The notes under the pieces are model-generated. The model did not search any database and was not told where the DNA came from. It saw only the letters and a program-made list of their open reading frames with translations. A DNA stretch of 64,000 bases from Flavobacterium davisii (GTDB lineage Bacteria > Bacteroidota > Bacteroidia > Flavobacteriales > Flavobacteriaceae). The stretch lies in NCBI RefSeq assembly GCF_019565505.1, contig NZ_CP067378.1, forward strand, positions 1,240,001-1,304,000, written 5' to 3'. Below, in pieces: positions 16,307-26,736 of the stretch. Within the stretch, counting starts at the first letter, position 1; every line of letters starts with the position of its first letter. The position numbers and the translations under genes are program-made.

Positions 16307-16504
16307 ATGCTTGAATATTATTTTTAGTCAAATTCCTACTGTATAGAATTTCGAGATTCGTATCTACCATAATATTTATGAGAATATAAACGACCTCATA
16401 TCCTAAATTTGAAATCTAATTTTAGGAAAAGACATCTATTTATCAACCAGCAAGTTTATTCTTCATTCAAAATTAAATTTTATATTTGCTCCAAATATTT
16501 TTTT

Positions 16505-17235
16505 ATGTCCATTAGCACAAAACCTTATAAAAATTCCGACTCAAGCAAAAAGAACAAGTCTCTAAAATGTTTGATACGATTTCTCATGAATACGACCGTT
16601 TAAACCGTGTGATATCATTTGGCATAGACGTGCAATGGCGAAAAAAAATTGTAAAACTAGTAGGCTCTATACAACCTAAAAAAATATTAGACATTGCCAC
16701 TGGAACAGGTGATTTAGCCATATTAATGAAAGATACGCAGGCTCAAAAAATAATAGGCTTAGATATTTCTTCAGGAATGTTAGAGGTTGGACGAGAAAAG
16801 ATAAATAAAAAAGGATTATCTAACCAAATTGAACTCATACTTGGAGATTCTGAAAATATTCCTTTTGAAGACAATAGTTTTGACGCTATAACGGTAAGTT
16901 TTGGTATTCGAAACTTTGAAAATTTAGAAAAAGGCCTTTCTGAAATTCATCGAGTATTAAAACCAAAAGGAATCTTTGTGATTTTAGAAACCTCAGTACC
17001 TGAAAAATTCCCTTTTAAACAAGGCTATTATTTTTATACTCAAATGATCATGCCTCTAATTGGAAAATTTTTCTCTAAAGATAAGGTAGCTTATCGCTAT
17101 TTAGCAGATTCAGCATCTATTTTTCCTTACGGAGAGGCTTTAAACAATATTTTACAAAAAATTGGGTTTATAAATGTAAAGCACGCTCCACAAACTATGG
17201 GCGTTGCAACAATTTATTCTGCTTCAAAAAAATAA
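16505..17235 (+). CDS. ubiE: Demethylmenaquinone methyltransferase UbiE/MenG (frame interrupted near start)
   Basis: The class I SAM-dependent fold shows motif I LDIATGTGDLAI and a second block LGDSENIPFEDNSFDAITV, with FGIRNFENLEKGLSEIHRVL after it, all diagnostic of UbiE/MenG. It makes menaquinone, the respiratory quinone of flavobacteria. The family N-terminus is encoded from the ATG at 16505 (KPYKNSDSSKK), but the frame shifts at the five-A run near 16549-16553. One more A would join it to EQVSKMFDTISHEYDRLNRV. Joined length is 243 residues, normal. The ATG at 16567 would cut off a conserved part. porT follows after 3 nt. Confidence 0.88.
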
Positions 17236-17238
17236 AAA

Positions 17239-17943
17239 ATGAAAAAATATTTAATATTACTATTATTTACACTACCCTTTTTGGGTCAATCCCCCTTTAC
17301 CAAACACATGTTTGCTAAAAAACCATTGATAAATCTAGCTAATTTTGACAAACAACGAATTCATTTTGGTTTTTTTCTAGGTTTCAATAATTATGATTTT
17401 AAAATCAACAAAAAAAACAATGGTCAAGATATCCTTGTAGAAAGCCAAACAGGTTTTAATGTTGGTCTAATAACAAACTTACGATTACATGAATATATTG
17501 ATTTACGATTTGAACCTGGCTTAAATTATGGACAAAGAAATCTTCACTTTCCGAATATGAAAGAAACACGGGATGAGCTCAGAGAAGTTAAATCAACTTA
17601 TATACACTTCCCCCTTCTTTTAAAATTTTCATCAAAACGTACAGGCAACATAAAACCCTACGTTATAGGCGGTATTTCTAGATCTATTAATTTATCTAGT
17701 AATGCAGAATCTACAGATGATAACGCTGCTAATCGCTTTAGAATGATCAAACAAACCAATAACTACGAGCTAGGAGCCGGTATTGATATTTATCTTGAGT
17801 ATTTCAAATTTTCTCCTTCCATAAGAGGTGTTTTCGGATTTAATAACGAAATGATTCCTGATAATAACCCCAAGAGTCCTTGGACTGGTAATATTGACAG
17901 TATGAATACTCGAGGTATTTTCATAAACTTTGCTTTTCATTAA
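17239..17943 (+). CDS. porT: PorT/SprT family type IX secretion outer membrane protein
   Basis: 234 codons with a signal peptide (residues 1-16, ending LPFLGQ) and an eight-strand-type outer-membrane beta-barrel pattern: alternating residues, conserved HFGFFLGFNNYDF at about 33-45 and a terminal FINFAFH. Placement 3 nt after ubiE is the arrangement I know from Flavobacterium, where SprT is needed for type IX secretion and gliding. Another small porin-like barrel is possible, but the context favours PorT. It converges with the RNA methyltransferase gene with a 4-nt overlap. Confidence 0.85.
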   Translation: MKKYLILLLFTLPFLGQSPFTKHMFAKKPLINLANFDKQRIHFGFFLGFNNYDFKINKKNNGQDILVESQTGFNVGLITNLRLHEYIDLRFEPGLNYGQRNLHFPNMKETRDELREVKSTYIHFPLLLKFSSKRTGNIKPYVIGGISRSINLSSNAESTDDNAANRFRMIKQTNNYELGAGIDIYLEYFKFSPSIRGVFGFNNEMIPDNNPKSPWTGNIDSMNTRGIFINFAFH

Positions 17944-18668
17944 GTTCCTCTCCTAAATTCACTTAAAACTATTGCAGTAGCCGTGGCTACATTTAAACTT
18001 TCTGTTTTTTGTAAATTACCAAATTGAGGTATTGCAATTTTAGAAGTAACTAAATTTTCTATCTTTTTAGAAATACCATTTGCTTCATTCCCAAAAAGAA
18101 TGATCCCCTCCTTAGAAAGAGATTCCTCATATATGTTTTTACCATTCATAAAGGTACCATAAATAGGCTGTTTTGTATCCTTTAAAAACATTTCTAAATC
18201 AACATAATGGATCGTAACCCTTCCAATAGAGCCCATAGTTGCTTGTATAACTTTAGGATTATATAAATCTACTGTTTCTTTAGTACATACTATCTGAGAA
18301 ATTCCAAACCAATCACAAAGTCTAATGATTGTTCCTAAATTCCCTGGATCTCTAATATCTTCTAATGCAACTATAAGCCCCTCATCTTTCAATACGCAAT
18401 CTTTTGGAATTTTAAACAATGCCAAACAATTATTAGCTGTAGTTAAAGCACTCATTTTATTCAACTCAACAGTCGACACTACTGTTTTGAACTTAGCGGG
18501 TAAATCGTCTAGTAAATTTTCTGTCATATACAAATGCTCCAACTCAAATTTAGATGCTAAAAGTTCTTGAATGACCTTTATTCCTTCCGCTAAAAATAAG
18601 CCATATTCTTTCCTGTATTTTTTTTGATGCAAACTAGAAACAAGTTTTATTTGGTTTTTGCTAAGCAT
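17940..18668 (-). CDS. TrmH/SpoU family RNA 2'-O-methyltransferase
   Basis: 242 codons. The N-terminal substrate-binding domain (KLVSSLHQKKYRKEYGLFLAEG) precedes the SPOUT knot with the three family motifs: LEDIRDPGNLGTIIRLCDWFG (motif 1, near residue 105), ILFGNEANGIS (motif 2) and IPQFGNLQKTESLNVATATAI (motif 3). It methylates a ribose of rRNA or tRNA; the target cannot be told from sequence. The gene is divergent from the TamA-like gene. Confidence 0.88.
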   Translation of the reverse strand: MLSKNQIKLVSSLHQKKYRKEYGLFLAEGIKVIQELLASKFELEHLYMTENLLDDLPAKFKTVVSTVELNKMSALTTANNCLALFKIPKDCVLKDEGLIVALEDIRDPGNLGTIIRLCDWFGISQIVCTKETVDLYNPKVIQATMGSIGRVTIHYVDLEMFLKDTKQPIYGTFMNGKNIYEESLSKEGIILFGNEANGISKKIENLVTSKIAIPQFGNLQKTESLNVATATAIVLSEFRRGT

Positions 18669-18697
18669 AAATGTATTTTTGAATTAATTTTTTTGAT

Positions 18698-21266
18698 TTG
18701 AGCAAAATTCCAACAAAAATATCAATAATTATTCTATTAGCAGTACTTTATACTGCATGTAGCACAGTGAAAAAAGTTCCTACTAATAAATATTTATTAG
18801 TTAAGAATACTTTAGAAGTTGACGGCGCCAAATTCAAAACCAATGAAGATGGAATTATTGAGCAAATAAACCAGCAACCTAACACCTCTATATTAGGTTT
18901 TAATTTTAGATTGCATTTATATAATTTAGCAAAAGAACATACAGACTCTTTGTTCAAAAAAAATATATTAGATAACCCAAAAAAATACAAAAGACTATCT
19001 AAATGGCTATCCGAAAAACAAGTTCATAGACTTGGTAAATCTTTTGTTTATTCAGGTATTCATAATTTTCTTAAAAAAACAGGAGAGCCACCAGTACTTA
19101 TCGATTCTCTTAAAACAATCAGAAATGCAAAAAACATAGAGGCCTCGGTATCAAAACCAAGGTTATTTACGTGCTAAATCTTCTTATAAAATAAAATATT
19201 TACCAAACAAAAAAGCCCACATTGAATATTTTGTAAAAAAGGGCAAACCTTATATTTTAGACACAATTCATACAGATATAGCAAACAAATCAATTGATTC
19301 CTTATATAAAAAAGTAGCTATAAAATCATCTATTAAACAAGGCAAACAATATAAAGAAAGTAATTTTAGTAATGAAATAAATAGACTAACTCAATACTTT
19401 AAAAACAACGGAATATACGATTTCCAACAACAAGACATTGAATTTGAAATTGATACAGCAAATTACAAAACACCTGTAACAATAAAAATAACAGATCGCA
19501 AAATAAAAAAAGGCGATTCAATAATAACAAAACCTTATGAGATAAGAAAAATAGGCAAAATAAATATTAATATAGTCAATAAGCCTAAAAAAGGTTTCTT
19601 TATAAAAGAGGTAAAAGATAGTATTAACTACAAAAATTATCATTTTTATAGTAATGAAAAAATAAGACATAGAGCAAAAGCAATAACAAACGCTATTTTT
19701 ACACAAAAAGATAGTGTTTTTAGTGATCTTAACAGAACACAAACATTACGTTCTTTAAGCAATTTAAGAGTATTTAACTTTCCTAATATTACTTTTACAG
19801 AAAATCCTAAAGACAAAACGCTTACAACTGAAATTACACTTATTCCAAAAGAACGTTTTAGTTTTAGAGTTAGTGGCGATTTTACTCATTCTAATATTCA
19901 GGATTTTGGTATTACAGGAAACACTTCTGTCCTTATAAACAATATATTTAGAGGCGCTGAAATTTTAGAAATAGGAATTAAAGGAAATTTAGGATCTTCT
20001 AAAGACTTTGCTAATCCAAAAAAATTATTTTTCAACATTCAAGAATATGGAGCTGATTTAAAGTTATCATTCCCTAGAATATTTTTCCCTCTTAATACAA
20101 AAAACATTATCCCTAAATATATGTTCCCTAGCACACTTATAAGTGCAGGATTCTCTAAGCAACTAAACATAGGCTTAGACAAGGAAAGCATTACAGGTGC
20201 TATCAATTATAGTTGGACTCCCTCTTCTAAAACCAATTTTAAATTAGATTTAACCAATTTACAGTATATAAAAAACATCAATATAAATAATTACTTTAAT
20301 GTTTACACATCGAGTTACGATCAACTCAACCAACTAGCTAAAATATACAACCTCTATCCTGAACTATTAGATGATCAAAATAACTTATCAATAGAAAAAG
20401 ATGGTGCCGATCTATTTATAAGAAATGCTTTAGAAGGAGTTTATCCAAAATTAAATAATAATGAACAAGATTTCCGAACTATTCAAAGTATTTCCGAAAG
20501 GAAAAAAAGATTAACTGAAAACAATTTAATTTTATCCAGTAACATCAGTTATAACAAAACGTCTCAAACAGATATTTCAGACAAAGATTTTTATAGTATT
20601 CGAACTAAATTAGAATCAACAGGTAACATTATGTCTCTTATAGCGGACATAACTAAAAGACCTCGAAATACTAATGGAAATCGTAACATACTAGGTCTTG
20701 AATATTCGCAATACATAAAGGGAGAGCTAGAATACATCAAACATTGGGACTTAAAAAATGAAATATCAATAGCATTTAGAGCTTTTGGAGGACTGGCTAT
20801 CCCCTACGGAAATTCAAATTCTATTCCTTTTACACGAAGTTATTTTGCAGGAGGTGCTAATGACAACAGAGCCCGGCAATCCTATAGTTTAGGTCCTGGA
20901 AATTCAAATACTATAAATGATTTTAACGAAGCTAATATGAAACTTTCCTTTAATGGCGAAATCAGATTCAACATTTTAGGTCAACATCACGGCGCTTTAT
21001 TTGCCGATTGTGGCAATATTTGGAATGCTAATATTGGAAAAGCATACGAAATAGATGAAAAGAAAGTTTTTAATCATTTCAGCTCATTAGAAGGTTTAGC
21101 CTTAGGAACAGGAATTGGTTACCGTTATGACTTTAACTTTTTTGTATTAAGACTAGATTGGGGATTCAAAACATATTCGCCAACCTTAGATAAAGGAAGT
21201 CGCTGGTTTACTGATTTTAATGTAAATAAATCTCAATTTAATATAGGCATTAATTATCCTTTCTAA
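18698..21266 (+). CDS. tamL: TamA/BamA-family outer membrane assembly protein, lipoprotein type TamL (frame interrupted)
   Basis: Starts at a TTG with a lipoprotein signal (ISIIILLAVLYTACS), then POTRA-like repeats to about residue 370, then a 16-strand Omp85-type barrel. The barrel includes an FRGAEILEIG-type strand, SYFAGGANDNRARQSYSLGP near 20860 and a barrel end FNIGINYPF. The family inserts proteins or links the envelope at the outer membrane; the lipidated variant is typical of Bacteroidota. The frame stops at 19177. From about 19150 the next frame reads YQNQGYLRAKSSYKIKYLP and stays open to 21266, so one indel near 19140-19155 explains the break. About 856 residues joined. Confidence 0.82.
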
Positions 21267-21275
21267 ATAAATTTG

Positions 21276-21283
21276 TAATTTTG
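21276..21283 (+). promoter_or_regulatory. Candidate -7 box of the fbaA promoter
   Basis: TAATTTTG fits TAnnTTTG, 24 nt ahead of the fbaA ATG. Confidence 0.5.
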
Positions 21284-21307
21284 TCCATCTTTTAAAAAAA
21301 CAAACAA

Positions 21308-22375
21308 ATGACACACAATATAAAATCAGGTGTAGCAACTGGAGATCAAGTTCAAGAAATTTTCAATTACGCAAAACAAAAAGGATTTGCATTACCCGCA
21401 GTAAATGTAGTAGGATCAAGCACTATTAATGGTGCCATTGAAACGGCAGCAAAACTAAAGGCACCTGTAATTATTCAATTTTCTAACGGCGGAGCTGCTT
21501 ATAATGCAGGAAAAGGCCTTTCTAATGAAGGTCAAAAAGCCGCTATTTTAGGAGCTGTAGCTGGAGCCAAACATATCCACACTTTAGCAGAAGCTTATGG
21601 AGCAACCGTTATACTACATACAGATCATTGCGCTAAAAACTTGTTACCTTGGATTGACGGCTTATTAGATGCTTCTGAAAAACATTTTGCCGAAACGGGG
21701 AAACCCTTGTTTTCTTCCCACATGATCGACTTATCAGAAGAACCATTAGCCGAAAACATCGAAATTTGCAAAGAATACTTGTCTAGAATGAGCAAAATGG
21801 GAATGACTCTTGAAATAGAATTAGGCATTACAGGAGGTGAAGAAGATGGCGTAGACAATTCACATGTAGACAGCTCAAAACTTTATACACAACCAGAAGA
21901 GGTAGCCTATGCCTATGAAGAACTGATGAAAATATCGTCTCGCTTTACAATTGCTGCTGCCTTTGGAAACGTACATGGTGTATACAAACCCGGAAATGTA
22001 AAATTAACGCCAAAAATTCTTAAAAACTCACAAGAATACGTTCAAAATAAATTTAATACAGAACACAATCCAGTTGATTTTGTTTTTCACGGCGGATCAG
22101 GTTCTACTCTTGAAGAAATAAGAGAAGCTATTTCTTATGGCGTAATCAAAATGAATATTGATACTGACTTACAATTTGCATTTACTGAAGGAGTACGTGA
22201 TTACATGAACTCTAAAATTGACTATTTAAGAACTCAAATTGGTAATCCAGAAGGAGCTGATGCTCCTAATAAAAAACATTACGACCCTCGTAAATGGGTT
22301 CGCGAAGGCGAAATAACTTTTAATAAAAGATTAGAGCAGGCTTTTGCCGATTTAAATAACGTAAATACTCTTTAA
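21308..22375 (+). CDS. fbaA: Class II fructose-bisphosphate aldolase
   Basis: 355 codons, the length of class IIa aldolases. Zinc ligands are visible in LHTDHCAKN near residue 107-113 and in FVFHGGSGSTLEEI near 257-270, and the NMDTDLQ-type segment (MNIDTDLQFAFTEGVRDY) is typical. It interconverts fructose 1,6-bisphosphate with dihydroxyacetone phosphate and glyceraldehyde 3-phosphate. The gene has its own promoter; accD follows after 75 nt and may be co-transcribed. The frame is intact. Confidence 0.95.
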   Translation: MTHNIKSGVATGDQVQEIFNYAKQKGFALPAVNVVGSSTINGAIETAAKLKAPVIIQFSNGGAAYNAGKGLSNEGQKAAILGAVAGAKHIHTLAEAYGATVILHTDHCAKNLLPWIDGLLDASEKHFAETGKPLFSSHMIDLSEEPLAENIEICKEYLSRMSKMGMTLEIELGITGGEEDGVDNSHVDSSKLYTQPEEVAYAYEELMKISSRFTIAAAFGNVHGVYKPGNVKLTPKILKNSQEYVQNKFNTEHNPVDFVFHGGSGSTLEEIREAISYGVIKMNIDTDLQFAFTEGVRDYMNSKIDYLRTQIGNPEGADAPNKKHYDPRKWVREGEITFNKRLEQAFADLNNVNTL

Positions 22376-22450
22376 TTATGAGTTATAATTTATAAACAAA
22401 GTAAAAGTTAAACTCATAAATTATAACTTTAAATTCATAACTAACTAATT

Positions 22451-23305
22451 ATGGCTTGGTTTAAACGAAAAGAAAAAGGAATTACTACTCCTACTGAGGC
22501 AAAAATGGATGTGCCTAAAGGTTTATGGTACAAATCCCCTACAGGAAAGATTGTAGACGCTGATGAGTTAGCTAGAAACTTATGGGTAAGCCCTGAAGAC
22601 GATTTTCATGTACGCATAGGAAGTGCTGAATATTTTCAAATATTATTTGATGACAATCAATTTACAGAGTTAGATGCTAACATGACTGCAAAAGACCCTT
22701 TAAATTTCGTAGATTCAAAGAAATATTCGGATCGTTTAGTTGATACTATTAAAAAAACCCAACTCAAAGACGCAGTACGTACAGGCGTAGGAAAATCAAA
22801 AGGAAAAGACTTAGTAGTTTGTTGTATGGACTTTGCTTTTATTGGAGGATCTATGGGAGCTGTTGTTGGTGAAAAAATTGCACGTGGTATTGATTATTCA
22901 ATCAAAAATAAAGTTCCTTTCGTTATGATTTCAAAATCAGGAGGAGCACGTATGATGGAAGCAGCTTATTCACTTATGCAATTAGCCAAAACATCTGCTA
23001 AATTAGCTCAATTAGCAGATGCTAAAATACCTTATATTTCATTATGTACGGATCCTACAACTGGAGGAACTACTGCATCTTATGCCATGTTAGGAGATAT
23101 TAATATAGCTGAACCCGGAGCTCTAATAGGCTTTGCGGGGCCTCGAGTAGTACGAGACACTACAGGCAAAGATCTACCTGAAGGATTTCAAACAGCTGAA
23201 TTTGTTCTTGATCATGGATTCTTAGACTTTATTTCACACAGAAAAGATCTTAAAAACAAAATCAATCTTTACATTGATTTAATTATGAACCAAGAAGTAA
23301 GATAA
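22451..23305 (+). CDS. accD: Acetyl-CoA carboxylase carboxyltransferase subunit beta
   Basis: 284 codons. The crotonase-fold carboxyltransferase core is clear ([20 protein letters not shown], then [27 protein letters not shown]). AccD with AccA moves carboxyl from biotin to acetyl-CoA to make malonyl-CoA. The N-terminal region that carries a four-cysteine zinc ribbon in E. coli reads [20 protein letters not shown], then [14 protein letters not shown], with no cysteine at any of the four positions. A hairpin terminator follows. Confidence 0.94.
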   Translation: MAWFKRKEKGITTPTEAKMDVPKGLWYKSPTGKIVDADELARNLWVSPEDDFHVRIGSAEYFQILFDDNQFTELDANMTAKDPLNFVDSKKYSDRLVDTIKKTQLKDAVRTGVGKSKGKDLVVCCMDFAFIGGSMGAVVGEKIARGIDYSIKNKVPFVMISKSGGARMMEAAYSLMQLAKTSAKLAQLADAKIPYISLCTDPTTGGTTASYAMLGDINIAEPGALIGFAGPRVVRDTTGKDLPEGFQTAEFVLDHGFLDFISHRKDLKNKINLYIDLIMNQEVR

Positions 23306-23325
23306 ATAATACTATTCAATACTCA

Positions 23326-23366
23326 AACTACCCCAAAAAAGTTAAATACTCTTTTGGGGTAGTTTT
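23326..23366 (+). terminator. Intrinsic terminator after accD
   Basis: AACTACCCCAAAA and TTTTGGGGTAGTT pair around a short AT-rich loop, with T residues after the stem. Confidence 0.85.
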
Positions 23367-23481
23367 ATAATTTAAAAGCCAACATGATCACAAATGAACC
23401 TATTTTGGATTAAAAGTATTACGAATAAAAGAACTTCCTTTTCATCTTCATCTCAAAAAGTTCACAACACATTTACATCTT

Positions 23482-24738
23482 CTACATACCGCTCCTAATG
23501 GCTTCTACGGGATCTAATTTTGAAGCAGAAATCGCAGGCAATATCCCCGCAACTAAACCAATAATGACCGCTAAAATTGTACCACAAATAATATTTGAAA
23601 AACTTAAAACAAAATCAAAATCTAATATTTGAGTCAAACCTAAAGCAACTAAACCAACTAATACTATTCCTATTATACCACCAATTAAACACAAAACAAT
23701 AGCTTCAAATAAAAATTGTAACAAAATAAAACGATTTTTAGCACCTAATGACTTCTGTATACCTATTAAATTTGTTCGCTCTTTTACAGATACAAACATA
23801 ATATTGGCAATACCAAAACCTCCAACTAATAAAGAAAAACCTGCTATAATCCAACCTATCAAATTCATCTGAGAAATTAGCCCATCCAACATATCTGTAG
23901 CGCCTTTTAAAAAATTCAAAAAGAAATTATTTGGCTCCCCATAACTTAAACCTCTATAATTTCGCATCTTTTGAACAACTTCATCTTTTACTTCAGTTTC
24001 GCTTAAACCTTCAACTGGCTTTATAATAATAACAGGCATAAACTTAGCATTATTATCACCATAAAGAGTACGAACTTTATTTAAATTAACATATACGCTA
24101 CCATCTGGATTCTCACCAAAATTAATCATGCGATTCCCTACTTTTTTTAAGACACCAAAAACCTTAAAACGCTGGCCATATAATCTAATTTCTTTTCCAA
24201 CAGCTGACATACCCTCAAAAAGCGTTTGAGCAATTTCAGCTCCAATAACCACTCCATTAACTCCTGAGTTAGATTCTTGTTCATTAAAAAAACGCCCTTC
24301 TAAAAAATCTAATTTATTAATCTCTATGTATTCATAAGTACAAGGAAGCACTCCAACATTACTCATAGATCGTCCTCCAAATTTTAAACTTTCTCGATTT
24401 GTAAAATACTGATAACAAATGGATTCAATTTTAGTCGTATTATCTTTTAAAAAACGATATTCATCATAGGTTACTTTGGGAAATTGTTCTATCTTCCAAT
24501 CAGGAACATCTGTTGGCGAAAAAGAGTACTTAAACAAATACACAGCACTATTATCCAAACTACTTACATCCCTTTTGATTTTTCGATCTAATGAGTCTAC
24601 TGCAGACAAAATAGCTATGATAGAAAAAATCCCAATAGTAACTCCTAACAAAGAGAGCAGCGTTCGCAACTTATTATTACGTAACGCATTCATAGCAAAG
24701 CCAAAGCTTTCTTGAAACAATCGCAGGTATATAACCAT
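23482..24738 (-). CDS. ABC transporter permease, MacB/FtsX type
   Basis: 418 codons from the ATG at 24738 (MVIYLRLFQESFGFAMNAL); an in-frame ATG at 24762 adds eight residues atypical for the family. One membrane helix near residues 28-50 (LLSLLGVTIGIFSIIAILSA) is followed by a large periplasmic MacB-type domain. Three C-terminal helices form the FtsX domain, with the conserved IGIQKSLGAKNRFILLQFLFE stretch and the end KLDPVEAIRSG. It would export a peptide or lipid substrate or work in mechanotransmission with an ATPase encoded elsewhere. No ATPase is adjacent. Confidence 0.85.
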   Translation of the reverse strand: MVIYLRLFQESFGFAMNALRNNKLRTLLSLLGVTIGIFSIIAILSAVDSLDRKIKRDVSSLDNSAVYLFKYSFSPTDVPDWKIEQFPKVTYDEYRFLKDNTTKIESICYQYFTNRESLKFGGRSMSNVGVLPCTYEYIEINKLDFLEGRFFNEQESNSGVNGVVIGAEIAQTLFEGMSAVGKEIRLYGQRFKVFGVLKKVGNRMINFGENPDGSVYVNLNKVRTLYGDNNAKFMPVIIIKPVEGLSETEVKDEVVQKMRNYRGLSYGEPNNFFLNFLKGATDMLDGLISQMNLIGWIIAGFSLLVGGFGIANIMFVSVKERTNLIGIQKSLGAKNRFILLQFLFEAIVLCLIGGIIGIVLVGLVALGLTQILDFDFVLSFSNIICGTILAVIIGLVAGILPAISASKLDPVEAIRSGM

Positions 24739-24795
24739 AACTTTTTCTTTAATTGGTACCAACTTATTCCCTTTTGTTACAATTCTAAAATCTTA

Positions 24796-24827
24796 TTTTG
24801 AATAGCTCTTAAAAAAAACTACTTTTG
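24796..24827 (+). promoter_or_regulatory. Promoter of purH
   Basis: TTTTG at 24796-24800 and TACTTTTG at 24820-24827 are exactly 19 nt apart, a textbook Bacteroidota promoter. The -7 box overlaps the upstream in-frame start at 24825, which argues for translation from 24849. Confidence 0.8.
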
Positions 24828-24848
24828 CCCTTTAATAACAACAACACA

Positions 24849-26381
24849 ATGAATACTACTAAAACCATTCAATCGGCATTGATTTCAGTGTTCGACAAAA
24901 CAGGACTTGAACCTATTGTAAAAAAACTTCACGAACAAAAAGTTACAATTTATTCTACAGGAGGAACAGAAGAATTTATTTTAAATTTAGGAATTCCTGT
25001 TATACCTGTGGAAGAAGTTACAGACTACCCTTCTATCTTAGGAGGTCGTGTTAAAACTTTACATCCAAAAGTTTTTGGAGGAATCTTAAATCGCCAAGAC
25101 AATGAAAATGATGTAACACAAATGCAAGAATATGCAATACCGCAAATTGACTTGGTAATAGTAGACCTATATCCTTTTGAAAAAACGGTTGCTTCAGGAG
25201 CAAGTGAAGCCGATATAATTGAAAAAATAGATATTGGCGGTATTTCTTTAATAAGAGCAGGCGCAAAAAACTTTCAAGACACGGTTATCATCCCTTCTGT
25301 TAACGAATATACCTTGTTATTAGATCTTATTACAAGTCAAAACGGAAAAACCACTTTAGAACAACGCAAACTTTTTGCTAGTAAAGCCTTTAATATCTCA
25401 TCACATTATGATTCAGCGATTTTTAATTACTTCAACAAAAATATTGAAGAACCTATTTTAAAAATTAGCGAAACCAAAGGAGAAATTCTTCGTTACGGAG
25501 AAAACCCTCACCAAAAAGGCTTTTTCTTTGGCGACTTAAACAAAATGTTTAACAAGTTACATGGGAAAGAATTGTCATATAACAATTTATTAGATGTTGA
25601 TGCTGCAGTAAATCTAATGAGTGAATTTAAAAATGAAGCTCCTACATTCGCTATCCTAAAACACAATAATGCTTGCGGCATAGCTACTCGTACAACCATG
25701 AAAGAAGCTTATTTGGATGCTTTAGCGGGCGACCCTACTTCTGCTTTTGGAGGTGTGCTAATAGCTAACCACACCATTGATTTAACAACGGCAAACGAAA
25801 TCAACAAACTATTCTGTGAAGTCATTATAGCCCCCGCTTATGATAATGAAGCAATAGAAATACTAAAAGAAAAGAAAAACAGGATTATATTAGTCCAAAA
25901 TTCAGTTGATTTACCAAAAACTACTATAAGAACTTGCTTAAATGGCACTTTAGTTCAAGAAAAAGATCTAATAACAGATTCTAAAGAAATTTTAAAAACA
26001 GCCACCTCTTTATCACCTACAGAACAAGAAACAGAAGATTTACTATTTGCCTCAAAAATCTGCAAACATACCAAATCAAATACGATTGTTTTAGTTAAAA
26101 ACAGACAATTATACGCTTCAGGTACAGGACAAACTTCTCGTGTAGATGCTTTACGTCAAGCAATAGAAAAAGCAAAATCATTTAACTTTGACTTACAAGG
26201 TGCCGTGATGGCAAGTGATGCGTTTTTCCCTTTTCCTGATTGTGTTGAAATTGCCCATAAAGCAGGTATTACATCTGTAATTCAACCGGGAGGCTCTATA
26301 AAAGATGAATTAAGCATAAACTACTGCAACGAAAACCAAATAGCTATGGTTTTCACAGGAGTCAGACACTTTAAACATTAA
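24849..26381 (+). CDS. purH: Bifunctional AICAR formyltransferase / IMP cyclohydrolase
   Basis: 510 codons from the ATG at 24849 (MNTTKTIQSALISVFDKTGL); the earlier ATG at 24825 sits in the promoter. Residues 1-130 form the IMP cyclohydrolase (MGS-like) domain (YSTGGTEEFI, then GGRVKTLHPKVFGGIL). The rest is the AICAR transformylase, with LRYGENPHQKGFF, FAILKHNNACGIA, DPTSAFGG and the end GVRHFKH. It catalyses the last two steps to IMP. The frame is intact, and a strong terminator follows. Confidence 0.96.
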   Translation: MNTTKTIQSALISVFDKTGLEPIVKKLHEQKVTIYSTGGTEEFILNLGIPVIPVEEVTDYPSILGGRVKTLHPKVFGGILNRQDNENDVTQMQEYAIPQIDLVIVDLYPFEKTVASGASEADIIEKIDIGGISLIRAGAKNFQDTVIIPSVNEYTLLLDLITSQNGKTTLEQRKLFASKAFNISSHYDSAIFNYFNKNIEEPILKISETKGEILRYGENPHQKGFFFGDLNKMFNKLHGKELSYNNLLDVDAAVNLMSEFKNEAPTFAILKHNNACGIATRTTMKEAYLDALAGDPTSAFGGVLIANHTIDLTTANEINKLFCEVIIAPAYDNEAIEILKEKKNRIILVQNSVDLPKTTIRTCLNGTLVQEKDLITDSKEILKTATSLSPTEQETEDLLFASKICKHTKSNTIVLVKNRQLYASGTGQTSRVDALRQAIEKAKSFNFDLQGAVMASDAFFPFPDCVEIAHKAGITSVIQPGGSIKDELSINYCNENQIAMVFTGVRHFKH

Positions 26382-26399
26382 AATAAAACACTTTTACGA

Positions 26400-26434
26400 C
26401 CCCTTGTTCAATTGATTTAACAAGGGGTTTTTTA
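26400..26434 (+). terminator. Intrinsic terminator after purH
   Basis: CCCCTTGTT and AACAAGGGG form a perfect 9-bp stem, followed by six T. The remainder of the gap to 26736 is AT-rich. Confidence 0.88.
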
Positions 26435-26507
26435 TTCAATCATTAATTTTAACTTTTCACTAACAATATATATAAACATAAATACTCGTTATTTTCTCAA
26501 TATAACT

Positions 26508-26515
26508 TATTTTTG
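26508..26515 (+). promoter_or_regulatory. Candidate -7 box ahead of the 26737 gene
   Basis: TATTTTTG matches TAnnTTTG but lies 222 nt ahead of the start, implying a long leader. No -33 box is evident. Confidence 0.3.
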
Positions 26516-26736
26516 CATCGCCCTAAAATACCTCAAAATACTATTTACAATAGAAGTTGTCTAAAACTATTTCTAATGTAACCGTTTTACCTACCCAGTA
26601 ATCAAAAAAAATTCTTTATATCTTATAGTTATAAAAACAAATCATAAGAATTAAAACAGGAAACGGCACAAAAAACAAAATATTACATAACATTTATCTA
26701 AATAAATTCAAAAGGATTTATCAAAATAAAAATACC

